The notes under the pieces are model-generated. The model made no database searches, was not told the DNA's origin, and was given only the letters and a program-made list of their open reading frames with translations. The translations under genes and the position numbers were made by a program. DNA of 64,000 nucleotides, from positions 248,001 through 312,000 of the forward strand of contig NW_024468936.1 in the NCBI RefSeq assembly GCF_010015615.1. Direction: 5' to 3'. This document shows, in pieces, positions 34,904 to 44,892 of this stretch; the stretch's first letter is position 1, and the number at the start of each line of letters is the position of its first letter. The DNA comes from Cucurbitaria berberidis CBS 394.84 (lineage: Eukaryota > Ascomycota > Dothideomycetes > Pleosporales > Cucurbitariaceae).

Positions 34904-35835
34904 CTTGACGTCTTGTACGCGACATGGATGTGCGGCGCTGGTGGTTCCTGGTTGCAGTGGTTCAGACGCAACGTTTTACCAAGCGGTTACAGCGGGGTGA
35001 AGTTAAGCAATGCGCGACTTCGCTTTGCATGACAGGTTGCCGAAAGACTCGTCCGGAATTGTGGTGGTGGTTGCGGGTGTTGCGGGACCTGCGGAGGTAA
35101 ACAATCACGAATCGCCCCTCAAACTTGTTATCGATAGATGCTGACCTTTGCTGCATATGCGGTGCCACCAGAACCCCATCTCGTGTTGATTGGGAGGGGA
35201 GTGTCATTAGAGGTCCGGAAAAATGCCGCAAAGGGAAAGCCGTCCGTAAGCAGCCCATTGCATCATGGCGACCGTTTGCGTGAAGTTGCAACATCGGCGT
35301 TACGTCATGCCACCCCAGCGTGAGCATCCAACCTCAACTACGTGAACAGAGCGTAGATGGCGAGTGCAATACATGTTGGGAATTACAAAACTATGGAGAT
35401 GTGACGGCGACCAGAAAGCTGGGATCGAGACGAACTGGGCCGATGTCTAGGTATAGGCATGCAGCGCTATATGCAAGTCATCACTTGGCGCGTGCACTTG
35501 GATAGGCACAGATGTATATTTGAATGATTATATTCGTGAGACTACCTAAAATGATCAGGGCCATGATTCCATCATCCCCATCATGATCCCATATCCAATC
35601 GCTTTCCCAATTCCACATCACTCATCCAAGAGGCCCATGAACGCCAAAAACAACGAGGAGGTATCAAAAGCATGCCGACATAGCAGCTATGCTTGCCTCC
35701 GGCAATGCAGAGAAGAGCAGATATGCAAAAATGAAGTAGGGGTAACCCAGTACCCCATGCCCAAAGCCCGAACGAGGTATACAACAGCGAGATGGCAGAT
35801 AGATAACAAGCAAGAAGGAAAAAAGGACGACGCGT
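34904..35835. other. Intergenic spacer
   Basis: About 930 bp between the start of the WD40 gene and the stop of RNR2; it must contain the WD40 promoter and the RNR2 3' UTR. Small frames are present on both strands but none shows a motif. Confidence 0.5.
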
Positions 35836-37249
35836 CTAGAAGTCCTCTTCGAAGCAGAAGTCGCCGGAGTGGCCATTAGCCTCGTTCTCTGCAGGCGTTG
35901 GCTCCTTCTGCTCATGCTTCTTGGTGCTGGCCATGACACCAGCCTTCTGGTAGTCGCCAACGCGCTTCTCGAAGAAGTTGGTCTTGCCAGCCAGCGAGAT
36001 GTTCTCCATGAAGTCGAAGGGGTTGGTGGCATTGTAAATCTTGGTGTTACCGAGAGCCAACAGCAGGCGGTCGGCAACAAACTCAATATACTGGCACATA
36101 AGCGCGGCGTTCATGCCTAGCAGAGCACAAGGAAGAGCATCGCTCAGGAACTCCTGCTCGATTGTGACGGCCTCGGTGATGATGGCTTGAACAGACTCCT
36201 TGCTAGGGCGCGTGTTGAGGAGGGAGAAGAGGAGGCAAGCAAAGTCGGTGTGCATGCCCTCGTCACGAGAGATGAGCTCGTTGGAGAAGGTGAGGCCGGG
36301 CATGAGACCGCGCTTCTTGAGCCAGAAAATGGAGGCGAAAGAGCCGCTGAAGAAGATACCCTCGACGGCAGCGAACGCGACAAGGCGGTTCGCAAAGGTC
36401 GAGTTCTTGTCGGAGATCCATCGCAGGGCCCAGTCGGCCTTTTTGCGGATGCATGGGACTGTGACGCGTTAGACTTGTCTTTGAGATCACGCTGTAGATC
36501 ACTCACTGTTGTCGATAGCATTGAACAGATAGGTGCGCTGCCTGGGCTCGCTGATGTAGGTGTCGATAAGCAGAGAGTATGTCTCAGAGTGGATGTTTTC
36601 CATCATGATCTGAAAGCCATAGAAGCATCGCGCCTCAGGTATTTGTACTTCGCTGGAGAAACGCTCGACGAGGTTCTCGTTGACGATGCCATCGGAGGCG
36701 GCGAAAAAGGCAAGGACGTGGGAGATGAAGAAGCGCTCGTCGTCGTTCAATCGTTTGTTCCAGTCGTGGAGATCCTTGGAGAGATCAATCTCCTCGGCAG
36801 TCCAAAAAGATGCTTCGGCCTTTTTATACATTTGCCAGACCTGCGGAAGGGGCGACGTTAGCCTGGGTCATGGTGGCAAAGGGTCGACGCGTATTGGCAC
36901 GCGTTGGGAACTTACATCATGGTACTTGATGGGGAAAAGGACAAAGCGTCCAGGATTTTCCTGGAGGAGGGGCTCGTGTGCCTCCTCTGGCCTAATAGTA
37001 GCCGCAGTGGAGGGCTTCTTGTCGGACCCGTCGTCCTCTGGGAGATCTGGGATGCCGACGATGGGCTTGAAAACGTTCTCCTTGTCCGACGACGCGAAGT
37101 CAAGCTTCTTTGCGGGGAAGTCAGTCATCTTGAGCGTGTCGATTGCCGATGCAGCCTGTGTCTGTGTTAGTATACACGCGTCTCTGAAGTGGCACTGGAG
37201 AAAAGTCGCGACGTACCTGCTTGGAAGGCGTCAACTGAAGAGCAGACAT
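35836..37249 (-). CDS. RNR2: Ribonucleotide reductase small (R2) subunit
   Basis: Provides the di-iron tyrosyl radical for reduction of ribonucleotides to deoxyribonucleotides with the large subunit. Four exons: 37217-37249, 36916-37155, 36507-36840 and 35836-36458 (introns 61, 75 and 48 bp), 409 residues. Landmarks: ENPGRFVLFPIKYHDVW, then WTAEEIDLSKDLHDW with the first metal ligand, ENIHSETYSLLIDTY with metal-binding Glu/His and the radical tyrosine, VEGIFFSGSFASIFW, and a C-terminal FCFEEDF tail that docks in the large subunit. The N-terminal 60 residues are the variable regulatory extension. Five ACGCGT motifs lie in and around the gene, consistent with S-phase control by an MBF-type factor, which is known for yeast RNR genes and inferred here. 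Confidence 0.97.
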
Positions 37250-38359
37250 TGTGAAAAAAGAAGATGTGGATGTTGCGCGGTAGGATGCGTAGAAAGGCGA
37301 GTGTAATGTTCAGAAGCACAAGTCGTGGCGCTCAAGAAATGTGGGTGATGCTGTGGATGTCGAGGAACAAAGAGCTGCGGACGCGTTCTTAAGAGCATAG
37401 AATCTCGCTAGCACGTGACTTGGTGAGCCTCCTGCCGCCCCTAGGAACGCGCCTTCCATCACGACCAAGCGCTATGACCTCACGTACAAGCAGCTCCGAT
37501 CACAGCATGCATCAACGCCAAAATGTCCCCTCGACTCGCCTATATTGTACAAGCGACGACGCGCGTTTCAACGACACCCATATCGTCCATTTTCCTCCTC
37601 GTGTTCGTCGTCAATTGCTGTTCAACGCACGCATTCGCGTTGTCCCAGCCACGGCTTTGGCACAAAACAGTCTGTGCAGAACGCGCCTTTACGCGCTATG
37701 ATTCGGCCTCCTCCCCACCACAACATGCAAGGACCTGCTCCACTACGAGTTAGAGCCTGCGTTTGGCGGCTGAATCAATCCTTGGAAATGCAGCGTCCGG
37801 CCTCTCACGGCCGGTTTCACCGCATAGCACGGTCTACAATCTGGCTTGCTGGTGGGCCGGCCTCGGATCTGATTAGATTTTTTGATAGGGATCTGATGCT
37901 GCCCCACTGAATTCGTCACAGCAGACGGCATGGTTGACCAGGTGTTGAGCTTGGACAGGCACGTTCCCAGACGCGTCTGAAGCTTTAGCCTGGGACTATC
38001 AGCAGTCATCACCTTTCGTGGAACGCGTCTCGAGTGACATGCTCTGTGATCATTCGTTCCTCAGGTGTTGTATAACTAGAACTTTCTCACCATCCCCTGG
38101 TAGACTCTGTTCCTTCAAGAGATCCTACTTGTTTAGGTAAATAGGACACATATACTCCTCACGTGAATCTGACTTGGATTGAGTTTCCCTAGATGGAAGG
38201 GCGTCATAGACCTTTACAGACCCTCATCATGTCGTCTTGGACATTGTCGTCCGTCGTTAACGCCAGTAAATGCGTCCCAAACGCCTTACCATGCTGCTCC
38301 ATGACTCCTCCCTCCTCCCTCCCCCAGTTTCAACGCTCCCCGCTTCCTCCATCCCCGTC
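37250..38359. other. Intergenic spacer upstream of RNR2
   Basis: About 1.1 kb between the RNR2 start and the RPC4 stop. It should contain the RNR2 promoter. A 76-residue plus-strand frame from ATG 37523 with a hydrophobic stretch is seen, but nothing else supports it. Nothing else is evident except ACGCGT boxes. Confidence 0.5.
37381..37386. promoter_or_regulatory. ACGCGT (MCB-type) box upstream of RNR2
   Basis: A perfect, palindromic ACGCGT lies 132 bp upstream of the RNR2 start codon. This is the MluI cell-cycle box bound by the MBF complex in yeasts. More copies lie at 37176 (intron 1), 36887 (intron 2), 36464 (intron 3) and 35830 (overlapping the stop), and further upstream at 37971 and 38033. 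Confidence 0.55.
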
Positions 38360-40409
38360 TTACCCCAGCATACTCTCCCAATCCGGCACAACGACGAATT
38401 TCCCTTTGACGCGCCCAAATGACACAGCTTCACCGGCATCCTCAGGGACCACACGACTCGTTTCTGGCACCACGTTGATGGATACTACCTCCTGCAAAAA
38501 GGAAGCCTTGTTTCCAGGTGTGAGCTCATAGCTTGTGCCCCCCCAATCCAACGTTGTCCGGCCAGATTGGCGTACGCGTAACTTGCCGACTTGGCCGCTA
38601 GCAAAGCGTGGCCCAGAAGAAGCTTTCGCTGAAGGGTCGGAAAAGCCTCCTTCTTCGAGCTTGACCTTGGGCTCTGGTTTTATGGCTTGCGGGAGTGCTG
38701 AAGCTGTAGTGTTCTGTGCGTCTGACGGCTCCTTCTTGATGGATGGAGATTGTAACTCGGGCATGAGCGGCGGTATCTGAAAGAGGTATACGTTATTATC
38801 GCGTACGGTCGGCTTCTTATCATTTGTCGCTGCGTCGGCCATGTTCATGTCCCCAGATGCATCCACCGCGGGTACCTCTTCTGGACCCAGCTCGGCTCGA
38901 ATGTGGCGAAGATTGGATTGAAAACGCGCCCACTCGGCACGATCTTCGTCAGTCTGCATAACCGGCTCTGTAGCGGATATTACTTTCACTGGAGGTTTCC
39001 TCTCGGCGTCCGGCGATGATGGTCCTTGCTGCTCTATCGGTTGGGTTAGAGGTTTGGCGATGCCGACTTGCTCCGCATCTGCCATGTTCTCGTCGTCACT
39101 GATAGCTTCTGCCTTGACTGAGACCTCGGAGTCCTGGTTATCCTGCCATACTCCCCTAAACGGCTTCCGTACGCTTGTGATCTCGACGTCTTTCGCCTTT
39201 GCCTTGCCCTTGCGCGAAACTTGCTCTGAAGCAGCGGGTGTCATTGCCTGACCAGTCGCCTCCGCTTGTTCCAATATCTTAGCTGAAGTCTCTGTGCTTG
39301 CTTCTGTGTTGATACCGAATGTGCGTTCTTGATGCTCCTTCCTGCCGATGCGAACAGGTAGTGCCGTCCTTGACGCGCGCGGCTTAGGGGCCGTGTCAGG
39401 AGTAGCGTCGTCTTCATCGGAGGAGATTTCAATGAGATCGATGTCTTTGCGTGGGAATTCGGCGTCGTCTTCTTCGGAGGAGGAGACATAGCCTCCGTCT
39501 TCTCTTTTGATCGAGGAACCACGTCCTCCACCTCCACCTCCACCGGAGCGGTGGCTTGGACCTGCCTGGCCGTCACCGTCGTTCTTGATGCGCACTGCTC
39601 GCGAGCCTGATCCAGATCCGAAGCCCGAAGGGCCGCGGTTTGGGTTGCCTTTCCTGTCTATTGTACTAATCAGCACTGCCATCCAAATCAATAGTCTTCC
39701 ACGTACCTTCTCGAGAACTGCCCAGCGAAAAAGGTCCGCTCACTGCACCACCGAACCCGCCTCTTGCTCTGAGCGCACTTTTCGCTTCTCGCCTCGCCTT
39801 GGATGCTTCGTCCTTTGCCTTCTTCTCTATTGCAGCATCACGCTCAGCGTTTCGTAGGGCATCACGCTCCTTCTGTTCCTTTGCGATCGCTTCTCGCTCT
39901 TCTTTACTCCGTCGGCCTGTGAATGTAGGTTTGACCATGCCCCGCTTGCTTCGAACGGCGCTACCGCGACCGCGTACGGAGGGTGAAGCGGAACGCGAAG
40001 GTGGTATTGCGCCTTGGAGACTGCCAAGTCTCTGCACTGGGGCGCGTGTTGATGATACTGTGCCACCCTGAGGGGACGCAGCCGCACTGTCATGCGGACG
40101 TTAGCATAGGCAGTACATGGGAGTGAGGAGGTATTGAGCGTACGAGGCGGCTACCGATGGCGATGCCTGTGACTCAATAGTCGCTGAGACATTCTCACCC
40201 GTGGTTGGCGGTTTCGAATCATCCTCGTCTTCCTGTTTCGGTAGTACAGGCTGCGTTGGAGCTTCAACTGTATTTGGCGCAGCTGTGCTTTGCGGGGCCT
40301 CTGTCTCTGTAGGCTCGCTAGCGGCGGCTGTGGACCTGCTTCCGGCTGCACCTCCTCTACCTCCTCCACGGGCGCGTGTGCCTCCTCTTCCTCTTGCTTT
40401 TGGTGGCAT
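38360..40409 (-). CDS. RPC53: RNA polymerase III subunit RPC4 (Rpc53)
   Basis: Subunit of RNA polymerase III, which makes tRNA and 5S rRNA; Rpc53 acts with Rpc37 in termination and reinitiation. Three exons, 40144-40409, 39707-40086 and 38360-39657 (introns 57 and 49 bp), encode 647 residues. The N-terminus is Gly/Arg rich (PPKARGRGGTRARGGGRGG). RGMVKPTFTGRRSKEER is the conserved basic block of the family. The middle is acidic and disordered, with ESEEDD-like and ISSDEDD patches. The C-terminal RPC4 domain is clear: NNVYLFQIPPLMPEL, GKLRVRQSGRTTLDWGGTSYEL, and the end VKGKFVVVPDWESML. It is longer than yeast Rpc53 because of the disordered insert. Confidence 0.93.
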
Positions 40410-40939
40410 TTGTAGTTACGTGGATTGAATACGTTATAGTACAAGGGACGTTGAGTCGTGTAGTTGCAAAAGTTATTTGGTGCTTATCGATAAGAGCTAC
40501 AGGCGACGCAGGCGACGAACGCGACGTCACGCGGGGCGCTACCTGAACGATTTAGCTTTCTCAGACTAACAATTCTATGCGGGTTGTCCAAGTGTTTCTA
40601 ATACATGCGGTGTCATTTCATTTCAACTAGGAGCTTCCCAATAAACCCAATGGGAGAAGCTATCATCCAACTCGATCAATTACAAATTCACCCGTATCGA
40701 AAGCACTCCGAGTAAGAGTGGCGGGTAACAAAAGTGATATGCTAATAGTAAGGAAGCCCGCTTTGCCAATGCTCGCTGGAGATAAATGAAATAGTGTAGT
40801 CCTGAACGCCAGCGACCCCAAAACATGCAAATGCATGTTGTCCAGAACAATATGTGACATGGACGCATAAGCAAGAAAACAATAGAGAAAAACGAGAGGA
40901 ATAGTCCATAAAGCTGGGTATAAAAAGCGATTCAACGGT
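40410..40939. other. Intergenic spacer
   Basis: 530 bp between the RPC4 start and the VAC8 stop. A CAGGCGACG/GAACGCGACG-like repeated stretch lies near 40500-40530. A short hydrophobic minus-strand frame (40680-40874) overlaps the expected VAC8 3' UTR and is not supported further. Confidence 0.45.
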
Positions 40940-42930
40940 TTACCCTTCAACAAGGGTCTTGGGATTCTTGCCCAAAAGTTCGAGGCACCTGCGGGCAAGC
41001 GTGACAACCTCACCCTCGCCTTCTTCGTTGTCCTCGTCATCTGATTCGATGTTGCGCTCGGCAATCTCGGTCACCATCTGAACGATTTCGTGCGACTTGC
41101 CGATGTGCTCAATCAGTTGCGAATCTTCAGACTCGATAAGTTGTAGGAGGGTCCAGATGGCGATGTGCTGGAAGGTAGGGTCCCCGCTGGCCAAAAAGCG
41201 GCGGAGGTAGCCATGAATGCCACCTGCGGGTTCCGTCCAGTTCTGGATAAAGATGGTATAGTCACCCACTGCAAGAGTTAGCTAGAGTCACTGCATACTT
41301 GGAACTGACCTACCCTTTGATGACAAGTTGCCCAATGCAGCTGCACTGTTCCCTTGCACTTCAATGCTGTCGGACTCTGTGAGGGGTATCAGGACATCGA
41401 AAACTCCAAGATTGAGTAGATGAGGCTTCAACTCCTCGCTCAAGGCAAGGACAGCGATCGCAGCAGTCATTTCCGACTGCACGGGTAGCCGCACGTTAAG
41501 CACGAGTTGCTTGCATTTTTGTACAGCACCTGCCTCCAAAACTAGTTGCTTGTTCTTGTCCGAGCTTGCCGCGAGGTTGCGAAGAGTGGAGATGGCATGA
41601 CATTGGATCTCGTCATTGTCAGTAGAGCCAAGCAGGTCTACCAGGGGCCGAAGAAAGCCAGCTTCGATGATTGGGGATTCGTTTGCGGGGTGGATGGAGA
41701 TGTTTCGTATGCATGCGACGGCGGAGAGGATAAGGGGAAGGTAGGACGACTGCAGAAGGCGGAGGAGAGATGGCAACCCGCGAGCGCGCACAATCTCCAG
41801 CTGGTAGCGTTCGTCGGAAGCGAGATTGCGGAGAGCAAGTGCTGCCTGACATTGGACCTTGGGCGAGGAGGACTCCATGAGGTGCACCAATGACCCCACC
41901 AACCGACCCTCCGTTTGGGCCAGCTTAGCTCGGTTGCTTGCATCGACGGCAATGTTACTGAGTGCGGTTGTGCAGTAGTATTGAACGTCGACATCAGAAG
42001 AGGAGAGCAGTTGGACGAGGACGGGAATAGCGCCAGCGTTGACAAGTTGTTGGCGGTTATCATCTGGCGGCATGTCAGCATATCTCACATAAACGTTGTG
42101 GACCGTCTATACCTGAGTGTGTCATGTTGAGGAGCGCGCCGGTTGCATTTCTCTGTACACGCATGTCCTTGGACTTTGCCAGCCGTGTGAGGGGCTGTAG
42201 TGCTCCCGAACGAGCTATCTTGGCCTTGTTGTCCTCGTGGGTTGCGAGGTTCGTGATGCACCCGACAGCGTTACATTGTACCTCGACGTTGGGCGAGTTC
42301 ATTTGCTTGATCAATGGCGCAAGCCCTCCCAGCGCGACAATGGCAACCTTGTTCTCCGCTGTGGGTTGTCAGTAGCGGCTTCTATTTGTTATAGTATGCA
42401 CATACTGTTTACGGCCAAGTTGCCCAGCGCCGCACTCGCCGCACGCTGCACCTCAATATCCGGATTTTGGAGTAAGAACAGAATAGGCTCTAGAGTGTCG
42501 CGGTCGACTTCTCTGACATCTATACCATGCGTTGTTAGGTTCCGTGCAGACATATACGAGCGGGACCTTGTACCTCTCTCTGTGATCTCGGCGAACGTCA
42601 AGCTCGCTGACCGCTGCAAATCGATATTGTCTGAGTATACGAGGGTACTTAACGCGCGTAAGGGGTCGCCGGAGAAGAAGTCGGTTTCGCCTCGCTAGAG
42701 GAGGTCAGCGTTGGTCGATGCATGGTGGGGATAAATGGGAGCGGTACATTCTCTAGGAAGTTCAAAAGGTCGGCGACGGCTTCCCGCTCGCTATCTGCTA
42801 GCACTGGGTCGTAGATGCTATCTCTTGAGCGTCCTATAGAGGATGAAGTTAGTCACGCAGAACAAGAGATGTTGTGGTGGAGCGATTCACCTAACCCGCA
42901 GCAGCTTGCGAAGAACTTGCTGAGTCCCAT
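40940..42930 (-). CDS. VAC8: Vacuolar armadillo-repeat protein Vac8
   Basis: Lipid-anchored armadillo protein of the vacuole membrane, needed for vacuole inheritance, nucleus-vacuole junctions and autophagy in yeast. Seven exons: 42891-42930, 42748-42833, 42574-42694, 42406-42519, 42113-42358, 41314-42063 and 40940-41268 (introns 45-57 bp), 561 residues. The N-terminus MGLSKFFASCC has the Gly2 for myristoylation and a Cys pair at 10-11 for palmitoylation. Armadillo units follow: DNIDLQRSASLTFAEITER, IEVQRAASAALGNLAVN, VEVQCNAVGCITNLATHED, MRVQRNATGALLNMTHS, DVQYYCTTALSNIAVDA and others, nearly identical to filamentous fungal Vac8. The C-terminus ends with an acidic loop and a helix ARRCLELLGKNP. 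Confidence 0.97.
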
Positions 42931-44275
42931 GGCGTCTGGGCGCCGACGGACGGTATCGAGTCTGCAGCTTGTGCAAGAGAGGGCTACAGATGGAGGTAGA
43001 TATGGTGAAGGGCTGGATGCGAGCCGTGGCGGTGACGGATGAAGAGTCTCGCGGCACGATGGGCTTCGAGCTTGGATGCTTGCATTGGAGGTGGTCCGTG
43101 CATGACAGCGTTGAACTTCAAGCCTTTTCCGAAAAGCTCGTTCTTTTCATCACCAGCATTAGCGCGGTTCGTATGCTTCACTCCACAAACGGCACGTCCT
43201 TACTCGAGCTCAGCGCTATCAATCAAGCAGGGTAATTTGGATCGCCCGTGTCTTGCGAGATCAAAATGTCCTCGATCAGTCTCTCCATCGAACATGGCTC
43301 TCGAGTCCAGTCTTTCCAAGATTAGACAGAACAACACATTTGGTCGCGTTCGACTGTTGGTCTAGATAGCCGAGAATGATACCCCTCTACGTTATGAAAA
43401 CTAGGTGCCAAGTTGCTGGAAACACAAACCCAATACCATTCTTTCGGTACGACACGCGCTAGATGTATGCTTGAGGTACTATGATGTTTGCTCATTGGCG
43501 ATGTGACAAAGGACGACCGACTGGTAGGCCAAGTTACCACTGGCCTGGATGTCGACAGATCTTTAGGGCTATGCTGAGACATTGCGTGAAGCAGATGGGC
43601 AGCTAGGCGTATAACAACCTCCAGAGGGTACAAAGATTGGCAAAGGACAAAGGCAGCATTACAAACGGGTCTTGAAGGCTGAGGGTGCATGGCACAGGGA
43701 TGTGTCTCGGGCTCTTCTTACAGTGTGATGTTCCCACAAACTTGTCTTTGGCTCCCAACTATCGTATCATTTCCTGAAAAGTATGGTGCTGTGCAATGCA
43801 GTTGTACTCATCTAGAGCGCCTCGACGTTACTGGGGTCGCATGAGCTCAGCGGATGACGCGATACGCTAGCTCCGTCACCTAGAAATGGTTTGCTCGACG
43901 ATCTAGTTTCTGTTCTTCACCATCTCACATCGGTCCGACCCGTTGTGGCGCTCTTCTGGACGAGTCCACTACCTCAAATGCCTACGAAACTCTCAGGCCC
44001 ATGGCTCCCCTTTCAGGCTCTCCAAACTGGGGTCTGCGAAGGCATCGAGGCCCACGGCTACCCCTGCCATTCAGTCACAACAATAGTCTGTAGAACACAA
44101 GATAATGGACCATTAGTACCAAATGGCGAGTCGAATATTGGACTACCACCAGTCGGGTCCGCAGGCACCTCACCTACGTGGATCTTTTTTTCTCAACCGT
44201 GGCCACTTCATCACGCACTACGCAACGTTAAAGGAAATTTGGGCAATAGAGAGAGATCCAAGGGTGAGTTCGGGG
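42931..44275. other. Intergenic spacer without a supported gene
   Basis: About 1.3 kb upstream of VAC8. It must contain the VAC8 promoter. Minus-strand frames at 42984-43181 and 43322-43690 have no motif and probably lie in VAC8 leader or chance sequence. Confidence 0.45.
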
Positions 44276-44467
44276 TCACGTTGGCGCAGGACCGTTGGTA
44301 TTGTCTTTCGGTGCGACGATGCCCAACGCGCCGACCAATCCGTCGCGCAGCAAGGTCACATGGAATAAGCAGACTAATATGTTTTGCAGGAACAGGCCGA
44401 CGCCCGCCACTAGAAAGGCGCCATACGTCATGTTCCCAAACCTCTTCTCCAGCACACGTCCAGTCAT
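44276..44467 (-). CDS. Tiny membrane protein, 63 residues
   Basis: ATG at 44467 opens a 63-residue frame: MTGRVLEKRFGNMTYGAFLV, then GVGLFLQNILVCLFHVTLL as one hydrophobic helix, a second small helix GLVGALGIV and a polar tail ending PAPT. A short basic start followed by a helix suggests a small organelle inner-membrane or ER protein; I do not recognise the family. The gene lies head to head with the protein kinase at 44893, 425 bp apart. Confidence 0.55.
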   Translation of the reverse strand: MTGRVLEKRFGNMTYGAFLVAGVGLFLQNILVCLFHVTLLRDGLVGALGIVAPKDNTNGPAPT

Positions 44468-44892
44468 TATGCCGCCTGATTACCCTATAGGCGCCCAAGG
44501 CCACGCTACACCACCCCGCTGTATTGGTCCCCCACGCTACCGTTCTGCCGGTTGCAAATCCCAAGTCTTCAAAGCCATCTTTTGTCAAACAAAGGCGCCG
44601 TTGCTGTCCTTCATCTCTTTTTTATTTATTCTCCGGCCAACGCAACAACTGAGACCCTGCCACGCTCCAATCGATACAGATTCTCGGTAGGCGCTTCCCG
44701 AGGTCGTTGCTTCGGGCGTGGCCGGAAGTAGTACACCCGTGGTTCGCTCCGCTCGCTCGCCTCGCTTACCTACCTAATTTACCAAACGACCTGCTTTGCA
44801 AACCTTCGCGCGCCGCACCCCCACGACCGCCGACGCCTATTACTCTCGACGCCGTCGCTGTTGGAGGTCTGCATTCACCGTCAGCCGGTTTA
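44468..44892. promoter_or_regulatory. Spacer between divergent tiny membrane protein and kinase genes
   Basis: 425 bp between the two divergent start codons. The kinase frame remains open upstream to about 44707 without an ATG. Confidence 0.45.

Noticed and set aside
34960..35040. A gaagttaagcaa stretch recalling 5S rRNA.
   Set aside because: The flanking sequence does not match the conserved 5S helices or internal control region.
36187..36861. A 224-residue plus-strand frame opposite RNR2.
   Set aside because: It is a shadow of the strongly conserved RNR2 exons on the other strand.
40087..40143. Read-through of RPC4 intron 1 giving a shorter 102-residue protein.
   Set aside because: Splicing yields a continuous RPC4 frame with the expected C-terminal domain. 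The read-through product is truncated.
43891..44490. A 199-residue plus-strand frame.
   Set aside because: It starts at TTG and has no motif. The opposite strand carries a more convincing small membrane protein.
44707..44892. An upstream extension of the kinase frame.
   Set aside because: The frame is open but begins at TTG. The first ATG is at 44893 and the added residues are Pro/Arg-rich leader-like sequence.
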